64,000 bases of DNA. Origin: Mangrovicella endophytica. GTDB lineage: Bacteria > Pseudomonadota > Alphaproteobacteria > Rhizobiales > Rhizobiaceae. The stretch covers positions 434,001 through 498,000 of the forward strand of contig NZ_PKMZ01000003.1 in the NCBI RefSeq assembly GCF_002893625.1, written 5' to 3'. The position numbers and the translations under genes are program-made. Positions 40,398 through 49,410 of the stretch are shown here, piece by piece. The number at the start of each line of letters is the position of its first letter. Within the stretch, counting starts at the first letter, position 1. The notes under the pieces were generated by a model. It ran no database searches. It saw nothing but the letters and a program-made list of their open reading frames with translations, and was not told where the DNA came from.

Positions 40398-41333
40398 TCA
40401 CGCCAGCGCGGTTTGGTCCGGCTCGGACGTCGCGGCATGGAGCGCTGCCGGCGCGCAGGCGATCGCCGCCAGCGCTTCAAAATCGCGGCGCCGCGCCGTC
40501 GAGGGCCGGAAGGCGAGGGCAAGCGTGCGCATCGGCGCAGGCGCCTCGAAGGGCAGCACGCGGATGCCGCTGCCGCGTGCCTCGTCCGCAATCGCCATCT
40601 GCGGGATCAGCGTTGCGCCGAGGCCGCCTGCCACCATGCGCAGGATCGTCGTCAGGCTCGTCGCGCCAAGCGAGGACATCTGTCCGGCGCCGGCGATCTG
40701 GCAGACCTGCAAGGCCTGATCCCTCAGGCAATGACCCTCCTCCAGGAGGATCAGCCGCTCGCCCTTCAACGCATCGAGCGGCACGCTCGCGGCAAAACGC
40801 GATGCCTCGGCATCCGGCACGGCGAAGAAGAACGGGTCGTCGAAGAGGGTAATCGTTTCGAGGCCCGGTTCCTCCACCGGCAGCGCCACGATGGCGCAGT
40901 CGAGCTCGCCGCCGAGAAGGTCGTCGATCAGCGTTCGCGTCACGCTTTCGCGGATCTCGCAGTCCAGCGACGGGTGCTCGGCGGCGAGCCGGGCGAGAAG
41001 CTGCGGCAGGAGATAGGGTGCGACCGAGGCGATGAGGCCGAGCCGCAGCCGGCCGCTCAGGATGCCGGTGCCGGCCGCCGTCAGGCTTTCGAGCTCGGCC
41101 ACCTCGTTGAGGATGCGACGTATCCGTTCGCGCACCAGGAGCCCGTCGCTCGTCAGCGACACGCCGCTCGCGCGACGCTGGAACAAGGCGCCGCCGAAAT
41201 GAACTTCCATGGCTGCAATCTGCGCCGAAAGGGCGGGCTGGCTGATATTCAGCCGCTTGGCGGCGCGGCCGAAATGCAGCGTCTCGGACAAGGCATCGAA
41301 GTAGCGCATTTGGCGAAGGGTCAGCATGCCCAT
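40398..41333 (-). CDS. oxyR: hydrogen peroxide-sensing LysR-type regulator OxyR
   Basis: A 311-residue LysR regulator with an N-terminal helix-turn-helix ('FGRAAKRLNISQPALSAQI', residues 21-39). The redox pair Cys202 and Cys211 lies in 'EEGHCLRDQALQVC', the same spacing and context as Cys199/Cys208 of E. coli OxyR. Peroxide forms the disulfide and turns the protein into an activator. It is divergent from the catalase at 41430, its expected target. ATG 41333 or 41327 can be the start. Confidence 0.95.
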   Translation of the reverse strand: MGMLTLRQMRYFDALSETLHFGRAAKRLNISQPALSAQIAAMEVHFGGALFQRRASGVSLTSDGLLVRERIRRILNEVAELESLTAAGTGILSGRLRLGLIASVAPYLLPQLLARLAAEHPSLDCEIRESVTRTLIDDLLGGELDCAIVALPVEEPGLETITLFDDPFFFAVPDAEASRFAASVPLDALKGERLILLEEGHCLRDQALQVCQIAGAGQMSSLGATSLTTILRMVAGGLGATLIPQMAIADEARGSGIRVLPFEAPAPMRTLALAFRPSTARRRDFEALAAIACAPAALHAATSEPDQTALA

Positions 41334-41358
41334 AGGATAAACTGATCGGCGATGTCTG

Positions 41359-41376
41359 CAATTCCGATTTGAATTG
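41359..41376. promoter_or_regulatory. candidate OxyR operator between oxyR and the catalase gene
   Basis: CAATTC (41359-41364) and GAATTG (41371-41376) are perfect inverted arms around six bases, giving an AATTC-N6-GAATT site of the kind bound by LysR-type regulators. Two direct GATCGGC copies (41344-41350 and 41376-41382) and outer arms CCATAG (41330-41335) and CTATGG (41386-41391) lie around it, consistent with tetramer binding over several helical turns. Confidence 0.5.
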
Positions 41377-41429
41377 ATCGGCCGGCTATGGTGGAACCGT
41401 TCCAAATTCCCTCAGCACAGGAGCGGACC

Positions 41430-42983
41430 ATGGCCGACGAACGCACACTCCTCACCACTTCGGCGGGCGCGCCGATCGGTGACAACCAGAACGCCATGAC
41501 GGTTGGGCCGCGCGGGCCGCTGCTGGTGCAGGACTATCAGCTGTTCGAGAAGCTGGCGCACCAGAATCGCGAGCGCATCCCGGAACGCGTCGTCCATGCC
41601 AAGGGCTGGGGCGCCTTCGGTGAGCTGACCGTCACCAACGACATCACGAAATACACCAACGCCAAGCTGTTCTCGGAAGTCGGCAAGAAGACGCCGCTCC
41701 TGATCCGCTTCTCGACCGTTGCCGGCGAGCAGGGTGCGGCCGACGCCGAGCGCGACGTGCGCGGCTTCTCGATTAAGTTCTACACCGAGGAAGGCAACTG
41801 GGACATCGTCGGCAACAACACGCCGGTGTTCTTCGTCCGCGATCCCTACAAGTTCCCCGACTTCATCCGGACCCAGAAGCGCCATCCGAAGACCAATCTG
41901 CGCTCGCCGACGGCGATGTGGGACTTCTGGTCGCTCTCGCCGGAGTCGATCCATCAGATCACCATCCTGATGTCCGATCGCGGCCTGCCGATCGGTCCCC
42001 AGTACATGAACGGCTACGGCTCGCACACCTTCTCGTTCTGGAACGACGCGGGCGAGCGCTACTACGTCAAGTTCCACTTCAAGACCCGCCAGGGTCACAA
42101 GCACTACACCAACGAGGAAGCGCAGAACGTCGTCGGCCGCTCCCGCGAAAGCTACCAGGAGGAGCTCTACGGCACGATCGACCGCGGCGAGTTCCCCAAG
42201 TGGGACTTCAAGGTCCAGATCATGACGGAGGCGCAGGCCGAGGCCTACGACAAGTTCAATCCGTTCGACCTGACAAAGGTCTGGCCGCATGCCGAGTTCC
42301 CGCTGATCGACGTCGGCACGGTTGAGCTGAACCGAAATCCGGAGAACTACTTCGCCGAGGTCGAGCAGGCGGCCTTCTCGCCGTCCAACATCGTGCGCGG
42401 CATCTCCTTCTCGCCGGACAAGATGCTGCAGGCGCGCATCTTCTCCTATGCGGACGCGCATCGTCACCGTCTTGGCGCCCACTACGAGGCACTGCCGGTG
42501 AACCGCCCGCATTCGCCGGTGAATCACTACCACAAGGACGGATTGCTGCGCTTCTTTGCGGACAACAACCCGAAGGACGCCTATTACGAGCCGAACTCCT
42601 TCAACGGCCCGACGCAGGACCCGCGCTACCTCGAGCCGCCGCTGAAGGTCTCGGGCGAGGCGAAGCGTTGGGACCACCGCGAGGGCAATGACGACTACAT
42701 GCAGGCCCGCGCGCTCTTCGAACTCTTCGACGAGGGCGAGAAGGAGCGGCTGTTCCTGAACATCGCGGAGGCCATGTACGGCATTCCGCAGTTCATCATC
42801 GACCGTCAGCTCGGCCACTTCGATAAGGTCCATGCCGACTACGGTGCGGGCGTGCGCAAGGCGCTTGCAGGCGTCGCGGCACGCGGCGGCGACGATGCCA
42901 CGCAGATCACCGAGAAGAAGATGGACCAGATGGCAATGGACCAGACCGACGCCGCGCCGCTGCCGAACGAGGCGGCGGAGTAA
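41430..42983 (+). CDS. katA: monofunctional haem catalase, small-subunit type
   Basis: A 517-residue catalase that breaks hydrogen peroxide into water and oxygen. The distal His56 ('RVVHAKG'), Asn129 ('[10 protein letters not shown]') and proximal haem-ligand Tyr340 ('[14 protein letters not shown]') are in place with bovine-like spacing. The length fits clade 3 enzymes. ATG 41430 with AGGAG upstream is chosen over the ATG at 41388. Divergence from oxyR indicates peroxide induction. Confidence 0.97.
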   Translation: MADERTLLTTSAGAPIGDNQNAMTVGPRGPLLVQDYQLFEKLAHQNRERIPERVVHAKGWGAFGELTVTNDITKYTNAKLFSEVGKKTPLLIRFSTVAGEQGAADAERDVRGFSIKFYTEEGNWDIVGNNTPVFFVRDPYKFPDFIRTQKRHPKTNLRSPTAMWDFWSLSPESIHQITILMSDRGLPIGPQYMNGYGSHTFSFWNDAGERYYVKFHFKTRQGHKHYTNEEAQNVVGRSRESYQEELYGTIDRGEFPKWDFKVQIMTEAQAEAYDKFNPFDLTKVWPHAEFPLIDVGTVELNRNPENYFAEVEQAAFSPSNIVRGISFSPDKMLQARIFSYADAHRHRLGAHYEALPVNRPHSPVNHYHKDGLLRFFADNNPKDAYYEPNSFNGPTQDPRYLEPPLKVSGEAKRWDHREGNDDYMQARALFELFDEGEKERLFLNIAEAMYGIPQFIIDRQLGHFDKVHADYGAGVRKALAGVAARGGDDATQITEKKMDQMAMDQTDAAPLPNEAAE

Positions 42984-43007
42984 AGCGTTTCCTTTTCGAC
43001 GAACTGG

Positions 43008-43033
43008 AAGGCCGGGAGCGATCCCGGCCTTTT
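43008..43033 (+). terminator. intrinsic terminator after the catalase gene
   Basis: AAGGCCGGGA (43008-43017) pairs with TCCCGGCCTT (43022-43031) around a GCGA tetraloop, followed by TT. The 10-bp perfect stem 25 bases after the stop codon makes a convincing Rho-independent terminator, though the U-run is short. Confidence 0.85.
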
Positions 43034-43131
43034 GCATTCAAAGCGATGGTGACCTTCTTTGAGGCCTCCCAAGCTTGAGCCTTGTTGTCGCTCGGCCTGC
43101 AGCCTACTCTCCGGCAACCATGGAGCTGGCG

Positions 43132-43401
43132 ATGGACAGGATCTGGACGCTGCAGGAGGCCGAGACGCAGTTCGCTGGGATCGCCGACGCCGCGCCGGCC
43201 GGCGAGCCGCAGCGCGTCGCGACCGAAGGTGCCGAGGCGGTGATCGTCCTGTCCGCCGAGGATTACGAGCCGCTGGCCAAGCGGCCGAAAACCCTGGTTC
43301 AGCATCTCATGGACGCGCCGGTATTCCCGGACGCGTTCCATGATCTGTTCGACAAGCGCGAGCCGATGGTGATCGAAATCCGCGACATTGCTCTTTGCTG
43401 A
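43132..43401 (+). CDS. Phd/YefM-like antitoxin domain protein, no toxin partner seen
   Basis: An 89-residue protein resembling Phd/YefM antitoxins: the N-terminal 'WTLQEAETQFAGIADAA' helix with a short loop, 'QRVATEGAEAVIVLSAEDYEPL' as the two-strand core, and a C-terminal tail that would wrap a toxin. ATG 43132 has GGAG six bases upstream. No toxin frame follows in the 118 bases before rsmB, so it is an orphan or a regulator. The C-terminal 35 residues are unlike classical Phd tails. Confidence 0.68.
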   Translation: MDRIWTLQEAETQFAGIADAAPAGEPQRVATEGAEAVIVLSAEDYEPLAKRPKTLVQHLMDAPVFPDAFHDLFDKREPMVIEIRDIALC

Positions 43402-43519
43402 GCCACCGGCTTCTAAGGCGTCGACCGGCGCCAAGAGCCTTAACCCCTACGAAGTCTGATCGATTGTCTCACTTGCTGATTGCCACGCCGTCCGAGATCC
43501 GCGCCGGAGGCGCTTCGTC

Positions 43520-44809
43520 ATGCGTCTAGGCGGACGGATGGGGGCCGCCATCGAGGTGCTGGCGGACATGGAGTCGCGCCGCCGGCCCGTTGCCGACGCG
43601 CTGAAGGACTGGGGCCTGTCGCATCGCTTTGCCGGCTCGGGCGATCGTGCCGCCATCGGCAACCTCGTCTACGACGTGCTTAGGCGCAGGCGCTCGCTCG
43701 GCTGGCGCATGGATGACGCCTCGCCGCGCGCGCTCGTCGTTGCGGCGCTTCTGGATGCCGGCTCGGCCGAAGCGCTCAGCGCGCAACTCGCCGGCGATCG
43801 CTTTGCTCCGGAACTTCCGGAAGAGGCACAGCTGCAAGCCTTCGCCGACCGTGATCTCGCGTTGGCGCCCGACCCCGTGCGGGCCGACGTGCCGGACTGG
43901 CTGGCAGGGCCGCTGCGCGAAAGCCTCGGACACGACTGGGTCGAAGAGGCCGCGGCGCTGAGCCGGCGCCCGCCGCTCGACATGCGCGCCAACACGCTGA
44001 AGGCCGACCGCGCCAAGGTGCTGAAGGCGCTGGAGCCGTTTGCGCCGGAGCCGACGCCGCTCGCCCCCGAGGGCCTGCGCGTCCCGCCGATCGCTGGTGA
44101 CGGGCGCCACCCCAACGTCCAGGTGGAAGCGGCCTTCCAGAAGGGCTGGTTCGAAATCCAGGACGAGGGCTCGCAGCTCGCCGCCCGCCTCGCCGGTGCG
44201 ACTCCGGGCGCCCAGATCCTCGATCTCTGCGCCGGGGCCGGCGGCAAGACGCTGGCGCTCGCCGCCGCCATGGAAGGTCGCGGCCAGGTGCATGCCTATG
44301 ATGCCGACCGCCAGCGGCTCGCGCCCATCTACGATCGCCTGCAGCGCGCCGAGGCGCGCAACGTGCAGGTCCATGCGCCCCGCGATGATCTTTCTGCGCT
44401 GGACGGGGCGATGGATCTCGTCCTGGTGGATGCGCCCTGCACCGGTAGCGGCACCTGGCGCCGACGCCCCGATGCCAAATGGCGCTTGTCCGAGACCGCA
44501 CTCGCCAAGCGCATCATTGAGCAGGACGCAGTGCTGGATCGTGCCGCGCCCTTCGTCAAGCCGGGCGGACGGCTCGTCTATATCACCTGCTCGGTGCTCG
44601 CGGCGGAGAACGCCGACCGCGTCAAAGCCTTCACCCACCGCCACCCGGAGTTCCAGGTCCTCGATGCCGAAGCCCTCTGGCGGGAGGCGCTGCCGGATCG
44701 TCCGACGGCCTACCGGGCGAGCGCCCTTGAGGGTGGCGCCGTACTGACGCTGACGCCGCGCACCTCCGGCACCGACGGCTTCTTTTTCGCGAGCTTGGAG
44801 CGGAAGTGA
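43520..44809 (+). CDS. RsmB/NOP family rRNA (cytosine-C5)-methyltransferase
   Basis: A 429-residue enzyme of the RsmB/Nol1/Nop2 family. The SAM motif 'ILDLCAGAGGKTLALAA', the motif IV Cys in 'LVDAPCTGSGTWRR' and the motif VI nucleophile Cys in 'YITCSVLAAEN' show a complete two-Cys active site. The N-terminal 150 residues are a NusB-like or RsmB-like helical domain. It methylates cytosine in rRNA, possibly C967 of 16S. GGAGG lies nine bases before the ATG. It is followed by the nucleosidase and guaA. Confidence 0.93.
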   Translation: MRLGGRMGAAIEVLADMESRRRPVADALKDWGLSHRFAGSGDRAAIGNLVYDVLRRRRSLGWRMDDASPRALVVAALLDAGSAEALSAQLAGDRFAPELPEEAQLQAFADRDLALAPDPVRADVPDWLAGPLRESLGHDWVEEAAALSRRPPLDMRANTLKADRAKVLKALEPFAPEPTPLAPEGLRVPPIAGDGRHPNVQVEAAFQKGWFEIQDEGSQLAARLAGATPGAQILDLCAGAGGKTLALAAAMEGRGQVHAYDADRQRLAPIYDRLQRAEARNVQVHAPRDDLSALDGAMDLVLVDAPCTGSGTWRRRPDAKWRLSETALAKRIIEQDAVLDRAAPFVKPGGRLVYITCSVLAAENADRVKAFTHRHPEFQVLDAEALWREALPDRPTAYRASALEGGAVLTLTPRTSGTDGFFFASLERK

Positions 44810-44885
44810 CCCTCGTGCCATTGATGGTGCTCGGAACGGCCGGAGCGGCCGGCCCACATTACGCACTCCAGCCAGCGGAGCGGCC

Positions 44886-45548
44886 TTGAGCGACTTCGAT
44901 CCCGGTAAGAGCGATCTCGTCACCGACGAGGTCGCCGGACTGAAGGTGCTGTTCGTCATGGCCGCGGTGCCGGAATACGGCCCGGCACTGCAAAAGCGCA
45001 TCCGGCCGCTTCTGACCGGCGTCGGGCCGATCGAGGCGGCGCTCGGCACCGGCATCGCGCTGAACGCGCTCGCCTCCGCCGGCTATGCGCCCGACCTCGT
45101 CGTGTCGCTCGGTTCGGCCGGATCGCGGACGCTGGAGCAGGGGGCGGTCTACCAGGTCGCCTCCGTGTCATGGCGGGACATCGACGCCTCGCCGCTCGGC
45201 TTCACCAAGGGCGTCACGCCCTTCCTCGACCATCCCGTCGACACGCCGCTGCAGACGCCGATCCCGAGCATCGACGCGGTACGCCTGTCGACCGGCTCCG
45301 ACATCGTTTCGGGTCTGAAGTACCACGCGATCGACGCCGACATGGTGGATATGGAGACCTTTGCGGTGCTCCGGGCCTGCCAACGCTTCGGCATCCCGAT
45401 GGTTGGCCTGCGCGGTATCTCCGATGGCGCTGCCGAGCTTCACCACTACGACGACTGGACGACGCTCCTCCACGTCATCGACGAGCGGCTCGCAGATGCC
45501 GTCGACCGGCTGGAAGTGGCGATCGAAGCAGGCCTTCTCGCCCGCTGA
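44886..45548 (+). CDS. 5'-methylthioadenosine/S-adenosylhomocysteine nucleosidase-like phosphorylase-fold protein
   Basis: A 220-residue PNP/UDP-fold protein. 'VLFVMAAVPEYGPAL' (usual start of the fold), 'TGVGPIEAALGTGIAL', 'VSLGSAGSRTLEQGAVYQV' and 'DMVDMETFAVLRACQRFGIP' (Met-Glu nucleoside ribose-binding and catalytic Asp in 'RGISDGA') support MTA/SAH nucleosidase. It would remove adenine from methylthioadenosine or adenosylhomocysteine. The start is TTG 44886, with GGAG five bases upstream. Confidence 0.88.
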   Translation: MSDFDPGKSDLVTDEVAGLKVLFVMAAVPEYGPALQKRIRPLLTGVGPIEAALGTGIALNALASAGYAPDLVVSLGSAGSRTLEQGAVYQVASVSWRDIDASPLGFTKGVTPFLDHPVDTPLQTPIPSIDAVRLSTGSDIVSGLKYHAIDADMVDMETFAVLRACQRFGIPMVGLRGISDGAAELHHYDDWTTLLHVIDERLADAVDRLEVAIEAGLLAR

Positions 45549-45703
45549 CCGCATTCGCCTGCCACTCATCCAGCGCTCGCCGGCGGAGCCGACACAACCG
45601 GATGACGGACCCGATCCTTCGGGCGTTCACACGCATGAAACGGGCTGTATGCTGACGCGCGCGATCCCTTCCCAATCGGGTTGAAAGGCTCTAAAGCCTC
45701 GCC

Positions 45704-47260
45704 ATGACAGCGCATCCAGACACCGTCCTCATCGTCGACTTCGGCAGCCAGGTCACGCAGCTCATCGCCCGCCGCGTGCGCGAGGCCGGCGTCTATTCCG
45801 AGATCGTGCCTTTCCAGTCCGCCGCCGAGGGCTTTCAGCGCCTCAGGCCGAGAGCCGTGATCCTGTCGGGCTCACCAGCCTCCACCACGGAAGCCGATGC
45901 GCCCCGGGCGCCGGATGCGATCTTCGACGCCAACGTTCCCGTGCTCGGCATCTGTTACGGCCAGCAGACCATGTGCGCGCAGCTTGGCGGGCGCATCGAG
46001 GGCGGCCTGCACCGCGAGTTCGGCCGCGCCTTCATGGAGGTCCGCCAGCCCTCGCCGCTGTTCGATGGGATCTGGGCGGAGGGAACGCGTCACCAGGTCT
46101 GGATGAGCCATGGCGACCGCGTCACCGCCCTGCCTGAAGGCTTTGAGGTGATCGGCACCTCGCCCGGCGCGCCCTTCGCGGCAATCGCCGATGAGGTCCG
46201 GCGCTTTTACGGCGTTCAGTTCCACCCCGAAGTGATCCACACGCCGGACGGGGCGAAACTCCTGTCCAATTTCGTCCATCGCATCGCTGGCCTGCGCGGC
46301 GACTGGACTATGGCCGCCTTCAAGGATCAGGCGATCGAGGAGATCCGCGCCAAGGTCGGCTCCGGCCGGGTGATCTGTGGCCTCTCCGGTGGCGTCGATT
46401 CCTCTGTCGCAGCCGTGCTGATCCATGAGGCGATCGGTGAGCAGCTGACCTGCATCTTCGTCGATCACGGCCTGATGCGGATGAACGAGGCGGAGGAGGT
46501 GGTCGCCATGTTCCGCGACCACTACAACATCCCGCTCGTGCATGTTGAGGCGCAGGACCTCTTCATCGACGCCTTGACCGGCGAGATGGATCCCGAGGTC
46601 AAGCGCAAGACGATCGGCCGCCTGTTCATCGAGACCTTCGAGGCCGAGGCGAAGAAGCTCGGCGGCGCCGACTTCCTGGCGCAGGGCACGCTCTATCCCG
46701 ACGTCATCGAGAGCGTCTCCTTCACCGGCGGCCCGTCGGTGACGATCAAGTCGCACCACAATGTCGGCGGCCTGCCCGAGCGCATGAACATGAAGCTCGT
46801 GGAACCCTTACGCGAGCTCTTCAAGGACGAGGTGAGGGCGCTTGGCCGCGAGCTCGGCCTCCCCGAGCATTTCGTCGGCCGCCAGCCGTTTCCGGGTCCG
46901 GGCCTCGCCATCCGCTGCCCCGGCGGCGTGACGCGCGAGAAGCTCGACATCCTGCGCCAGGCCGACGCGATCTATCTCGACGAGATCCGCAAGGCCGGTC
47001 TCTACGACGCCATCTGGCAGGCCTTCGCGGTGCTCCTGCCCGTTCAGACCGTCGGCGTCATGGGCGACGGACGCACCTACGAGTTCGTCTGTGCGCTCAG
47101 GGCTGTGACCTCCGTCGACGGCATGACGGCCGACTTCTATCCCTTCGACATGGAGTTCCTCGGTAGAGCCGCGACCCGCATCATCAACGAGGTGCGCGGC
47201 ATCAACCGCGTCGTCTACGACGTGACCTCGAAGCCGCCCGGCACGATCGAGTGGGAATGA
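45704..47260 (+). CDS. guaA: GMP synthase (glutamine-hydrolysing)
   Basis: A 518-residue enzyme that aminates XMP to GMP. The N-terminal class I glutaminase has Cys84 in 'GICYGQQTM' and the '[11 protein letters not shown]' His-x-Glu; the ATP-pyrophosphatase P-loop is '[11 protein letters not shown]' and the C-terminal dimer domain ends 'KPPGTIEWE'. The 3' end around the last codons (GAGTGGGAATGA) is the known insertion spot of guaA-type genomic islands, and an integrase gene follows 294 bases later. The gene itself is intact. Confidence 0.98.
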   Translation: MTAHPDTVLIVDFGSQVTQLIARRVREAGVYSEIVPFQSAAEGFQRLRPRAVILSGSPASTTEADAPRAPDAIFDANVPVLGICYGQQTMCAQLGGRIEGGLHREFGRAFMEVRQPSPLFDGIWAEGTRHQVWMSHGDRVTALPEGFEVIGTSPGAPFAAIADEVRRFYGVQFHPEVIHTPDGAKLLSNFVHRIAGLRGDWTMAAFKDQAIEEIRAKVGSGRVICGLSGGVDSSVAAVLIHEAIGEQLTCIFVDHGLMRMNEAEEVVAMFRDHYNIPLVHVEAQDLFIDALTGEMDPEVKRKTIGRLFIETFEAEAKKLGGADFLAQGTLYPDVIESVSFTGGPSVTIKSHHNVGGLPERMNMKLVEPLRELFKDEVRALGRELGLPEHFVGRQPFPGPGLAIRCPGGVTREKLDILRQADAIYLDEIRKAGLYDAIWQAFAVLLPVQTVGVMGDGRTYEFVCALRAVTSVDGMTADFYPFDMEFLGRAATRIINEVRGINRVVYDVTSKPPGTIEWE

Positions 47261-47345
47261 TTTTGGCCTGTTCGGGCGTATCCAAAACTACGCTACGGCG
47301 CGATCTAACCCACTGATAAAAATAAATATTCCCTTCGATATCTGT

Positions 47346-47359
47346 CGATACCTATCGGT
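47346..47359. promoter_or_regulatory. palindromic site upstream of the integrase, shared with the alpA promoter
   Basis: CGATACCTATCGGT here equals, in inverted orientation, 14 bases of the palindrome at 49093-49108 upstream of the AlpA-type gene. Its core CGAT-ACCT-ATCG is symmetric. Sharing between two otherwise unrelated promoters makes it a likely operator for AlpA or another island regulator. Confidence 0.5.
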
Positions 47360-47424
47360 GGGCAGAGATCGGGGCTGTCGGCCCTGTTGACGGTCCTCGC
47401 CCATATTGATCGCGGCGAAATTTG

Positions 47425-47467
47425 AAAGTACCGTCAGGGCAGATGAGGCTCCTGACGGTACTTTTTT
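47425..47467 (+). terminator. 14-bp perfect hairpin with T6 between guaA and integrase
   Basis: Stem arms lie at 47425-47438 and 47451-47464 (14 pairs, 12-base loop), ending in six T bases (47462-47467). It can serve as an intrinsic terminator, but its right arm is also a copy of the 15-base repeat found again before the integrase, so it may instead be a pair of inverted integrase-binding sites. Confidence 0.6.
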
Positions 47468-47539
47468 AACCCTAAGCTGCTGACAATACGCAGACTTTTC
47501 CGACAAGAGCCCCCCGAAACCGCGTGACGGTACTTTTTT
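47453..47539. repeat. direct repeats TGACGGTACTTTTTT, candidate integrase arm-type sites
   Basis: Exact copies lie at 47453-47467 and 47525-47539. An inverted copy missing the last three bases is at 47425-47436, and a diverged one (TGACGGTCCT) starts at 47388. The last copy ends 14 bases before the integrase ATG. The placement suits arm-type binding sites of the DUF4102-domain integrase, which would also let the protein control its own promoter. Confidence 0.6.
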
Positions 47540-47553
47540 GGAGGTGGCCTACC

Positions 47554-48810
47554 ATGTTGACGGACGCAGCGATCAAGGCGCTGAAACCCAAAGAGAAAAT
47601 GTACAAGGTGACGGACCGCGACGGCATGTATGTGCGCGTCGCGCCGTCGGGCGCTCTCTCGTTCAGGCTGGACTATCGGCTCAGTGGACGACGCGAGACG
47701 GTTTACCTCGGCAAATACGGGCGAGATGGAATCTCGTTGGCGCGAGCCCGGGAGCTGTGCCTGGACGCGAGGCGAGCGATCAGCGAGGGCCGGTCGCCGG
47801 CCATTGAGAAGCAGCGCGAGAAGCGCCGTATCAAGGAAGCGAAGAGCTTCGGTGAGTTCGGCGAAAAATGGCTGGTGAACGCGCCAATGGCCGATAGCAC
47901 CCGAGCGATGCGTCGTTCCATCTTTGAACGAGAGCTACTGCCGGTGTGGCGCAATCGCTTGCTCACCGAGATCACCCCGGACGATCTTCGTGCCCAATGC
48001 GGCAAAATTGTCGATCGCGGCGCGCCAGCGACGGCGATCCACGTCCGGGATATCCTGAAGCAGATCTACGGCTTCGCGATCTTGCACGGCGAGAAGGTTG
48101 CTAATCCGGCCGATGATGTCGGACCAGCATCGATCGCGACGTTCACGCCAAAAGATCGGGCTCTTTCGCCAGCGGAAATTCGCGTGATGCTGAAAGAGTT
48201 GGAGAAGGTCGCGACGCTGCCGACGATCCGCTTGGGGATGCGGCTCTTCTTACTTACGATGGTGCGTAAGAGCGAATTGCAGGACGCGGTATGGGATGAG
48301 GTCGACTTCGAGAACGCCGTTTGGACGATTCCCAAGGAGCGAATGAAGCGCTCCAAAGCGCACAACGTCTATCTGTGCCGCCAGACCCTCGACATTATGA
48401 TCGCGCTCAAGACCTGCGCAGGCAACTCCCGCTATCTGCTGCCCTCACGCTATGACGCCGATGCCCCAATGTCTCGAGCGACGTTCAACCGGGTCACCTA
48501 TTCGGTCGTTGAGCAGGCCAAACAAGATGATCTGCCGCTCGAGCCGTTCACAGTCCACGACCTGCGGCGGACAGGGTCAACCCTGTTGAACGAACTTGGT
48601 TTCAATCGGGATTGGATCGAAAAGTGCCTCGCGCACGAGGATGGGCGCTCGTCGCGCGGCGTTTACAACAAGGCGGAATATGAGGTGCAGCGCCGCCATA
48701 TGATGCAGGAGTGGGCCGACATCGTGGACGCCTGGGTAGATGGTCGGAAGCATGTCCCGACTTTGCTGCCACCGGCTATGCCTCTGATCGAGCTTGACCC
48801 CGCCTTTTAA
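47554..48810 (+). CDS. tyrosine-type site-specific integrase with DUF4102 arm-binding domain (P4-like)
   Basis: A 418-residue integrase. Residues 1-85 form the DUF4102 arm-binding domain ('MLTDAAIKALKPKEKMYKV', 'GKYGRDGISLARARE'); the catalytic domain shows 'MVRKSELQDAVWDEVD' (first Arg), 'FTVHDLRRTGSTLLNELG' (His-x-x-Arg) and a Tyr in 'SSRGVYNKAEYEV'. ATG 47554 has GGAGG upstream and is preferred over GTG 47524. It lies directly behind guaA and points away from it, so it probably inserted its island at the guaA 3' end. Its end overlaps alpA by 35 bases. Confidence 0.94.
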   Translation: MLTDAAIKALKPKEKMYKVTDRDGMYVRVAPSGALSFRLDYRLSGRRETVYLGKYGRDGISLARARELCLDARRAISEGRSPAIEKQREKRRIKEAKSFGEFGEKWLVNAPMADSTRAMRRSIFERELLPVWRNRLLTEITPDDLRAQCGKIVDRGAPATAIHVRDILKQIYGFAILHGEKVANPADDVGPASIATFTPKDRALSPAEIRVMLKELEKVATLPTIRLGMRLFLLTMVRKSELQDAVWDEVDFENAVWTIPKERMKRSKAHNVYLCRQTLDIMIALKTCAGNSRYLLPSRYDADAPMSRATFNRVTYSVVEQAKQDDLPLEPFTVHDLRRTGSTLLNELGFNRDWIEKCLAHEDGRSSRGVYNKAEYEVQRRHMMQEWADIVDAWVDGRKHVPTLLPPAMPLIELDPAF

Positions 48811-49060
48811 CCGAACGCGATTTTCGCTTGGATACGTCTGGATGTTGTGCGCGGCGGACCGGAGAAGCCCGCCGCGCCATCAACCAAGCTTCGACTTCTT
48901 CCAAGTCCCAAACAATACAACGCGGCGATAGCGCAAATCGGCGGGGAAAATCGCCGCGTTGTTCCATTTCGTAAATCGTGCTGTCAGCCATTGGCACCAT
49001 CTCGCGCAATTGGTGGCGCCGGATTGTCCGCCTGATTTGGTTAGCTTCGGGCTTTGGCAT
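48776..49060 (-). CDS. AlpA/MerR-like small helix-turn-helix regulator
   Basis: A 94-residue regulator: 'IRRHQLREMVPMADSTIYEM' and 'GDFPRRFALSPRCIVWDLEEVEAWLMAR' are the AlpA (prophage regulator) pattern. AlpA of E. coli CP4-57 activates excision of its element. ATG 49060 has AAGGAG seven bases before it, preferred over the upstream TTG. A basic tail rich in Arg and Lys follows residue 65. It converges on the integrase gene and has a strong palindrome 33 bases upstream that also occurs before the integrase. Confidence 0.88.
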   Translation of the reverse strand: MPKPEANQIRRTIRRHQLREMVPMADSTIYEMEQRGDFPRRFALSPRCIVWDLEEVEAWLMARRASPVRRAQHPDVSKRKSRSVKRRGQARSEA

Positions 49061-49092
49061 TCTCAATCTCCTTCATTGCTGAGGCGATTGAG

Positions 49093-49108
49093 ACCGATAG
49101 GTATCGGT
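49093..49108. promoter_or_regulatory. palindrome ACCGATAGGTATCGGT upstream of alpA
   Basis: Arms ACCGAT and ATCGGT surround AGGT. Fourteen of its bases recur inverted at 47346-47359 before the integrase. It lies 33 bases before the alpA ATG, a place suited to self-repression or activation. Confidence 0.55.
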
Positions 49109-49183
49109 ACTGGAAGTCCCCTCAAACTGCCGTGCGGCATTTTCGGGCCATGGCGTACACATCGGCGGGTTCGCTCTGATCTG

Positions 49184-49410
49184 TAGGTGCGGCATAGGAG
49201 CGAACAGATGCTGCTGAACGAACTCGAATAGGGATAAGCTCGCCCCACGAAGGAGGCATTCGGTAGACTCGACTCCCTTCAAAAAAGCGGTTTGTCTACC
49301 ATGCGACAGATTGCCGCGACGAGCTAAAACCGGCCTGAAAACAAAGACTTGCATTAGTGGGATTTCAGGCGAAGTTGCGCGAGAAAACTTGCTAGGTGCC
49401 GAATAGGTGC
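49184..49410. repeat. two copies of an 18-bp iteron-like repeat (R1, R2) in a 450-base stretch without a gene
   Basis: R1 (49184-49201) and R2 (49393-49410) fit TAGGTGC[GC]G[CA]ATAGG[AT]GC, which is a heptamer TAGGTGC repeated with an 11-base step. Two more copies lie at 56767-56784 and 56891-56908. The surrounding DNA from 49109 to 49513 has no frame with a ribosome site or family resemblance and I see no gene in it. Confidence 0.6.

Noticed and set aside
41412-43037. 541-residue minus-strand frame over the catalase gene
   Set aside because: Fully antisense to katA and without recognisable domains.
43402-43519. Toxin gene paired with the Phd-like antitoxin
   Set aside because: No frame with a ribosome site or RelE/Doc/VapC pattern fits into the 118 bases.
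47248-47260. Second copy of the guaA end (attR) within the window
   Set aside because: I looked for GAGTGGGAATGA-like sequence downstream and found only short partial matches, so no attachment pair is claimed.
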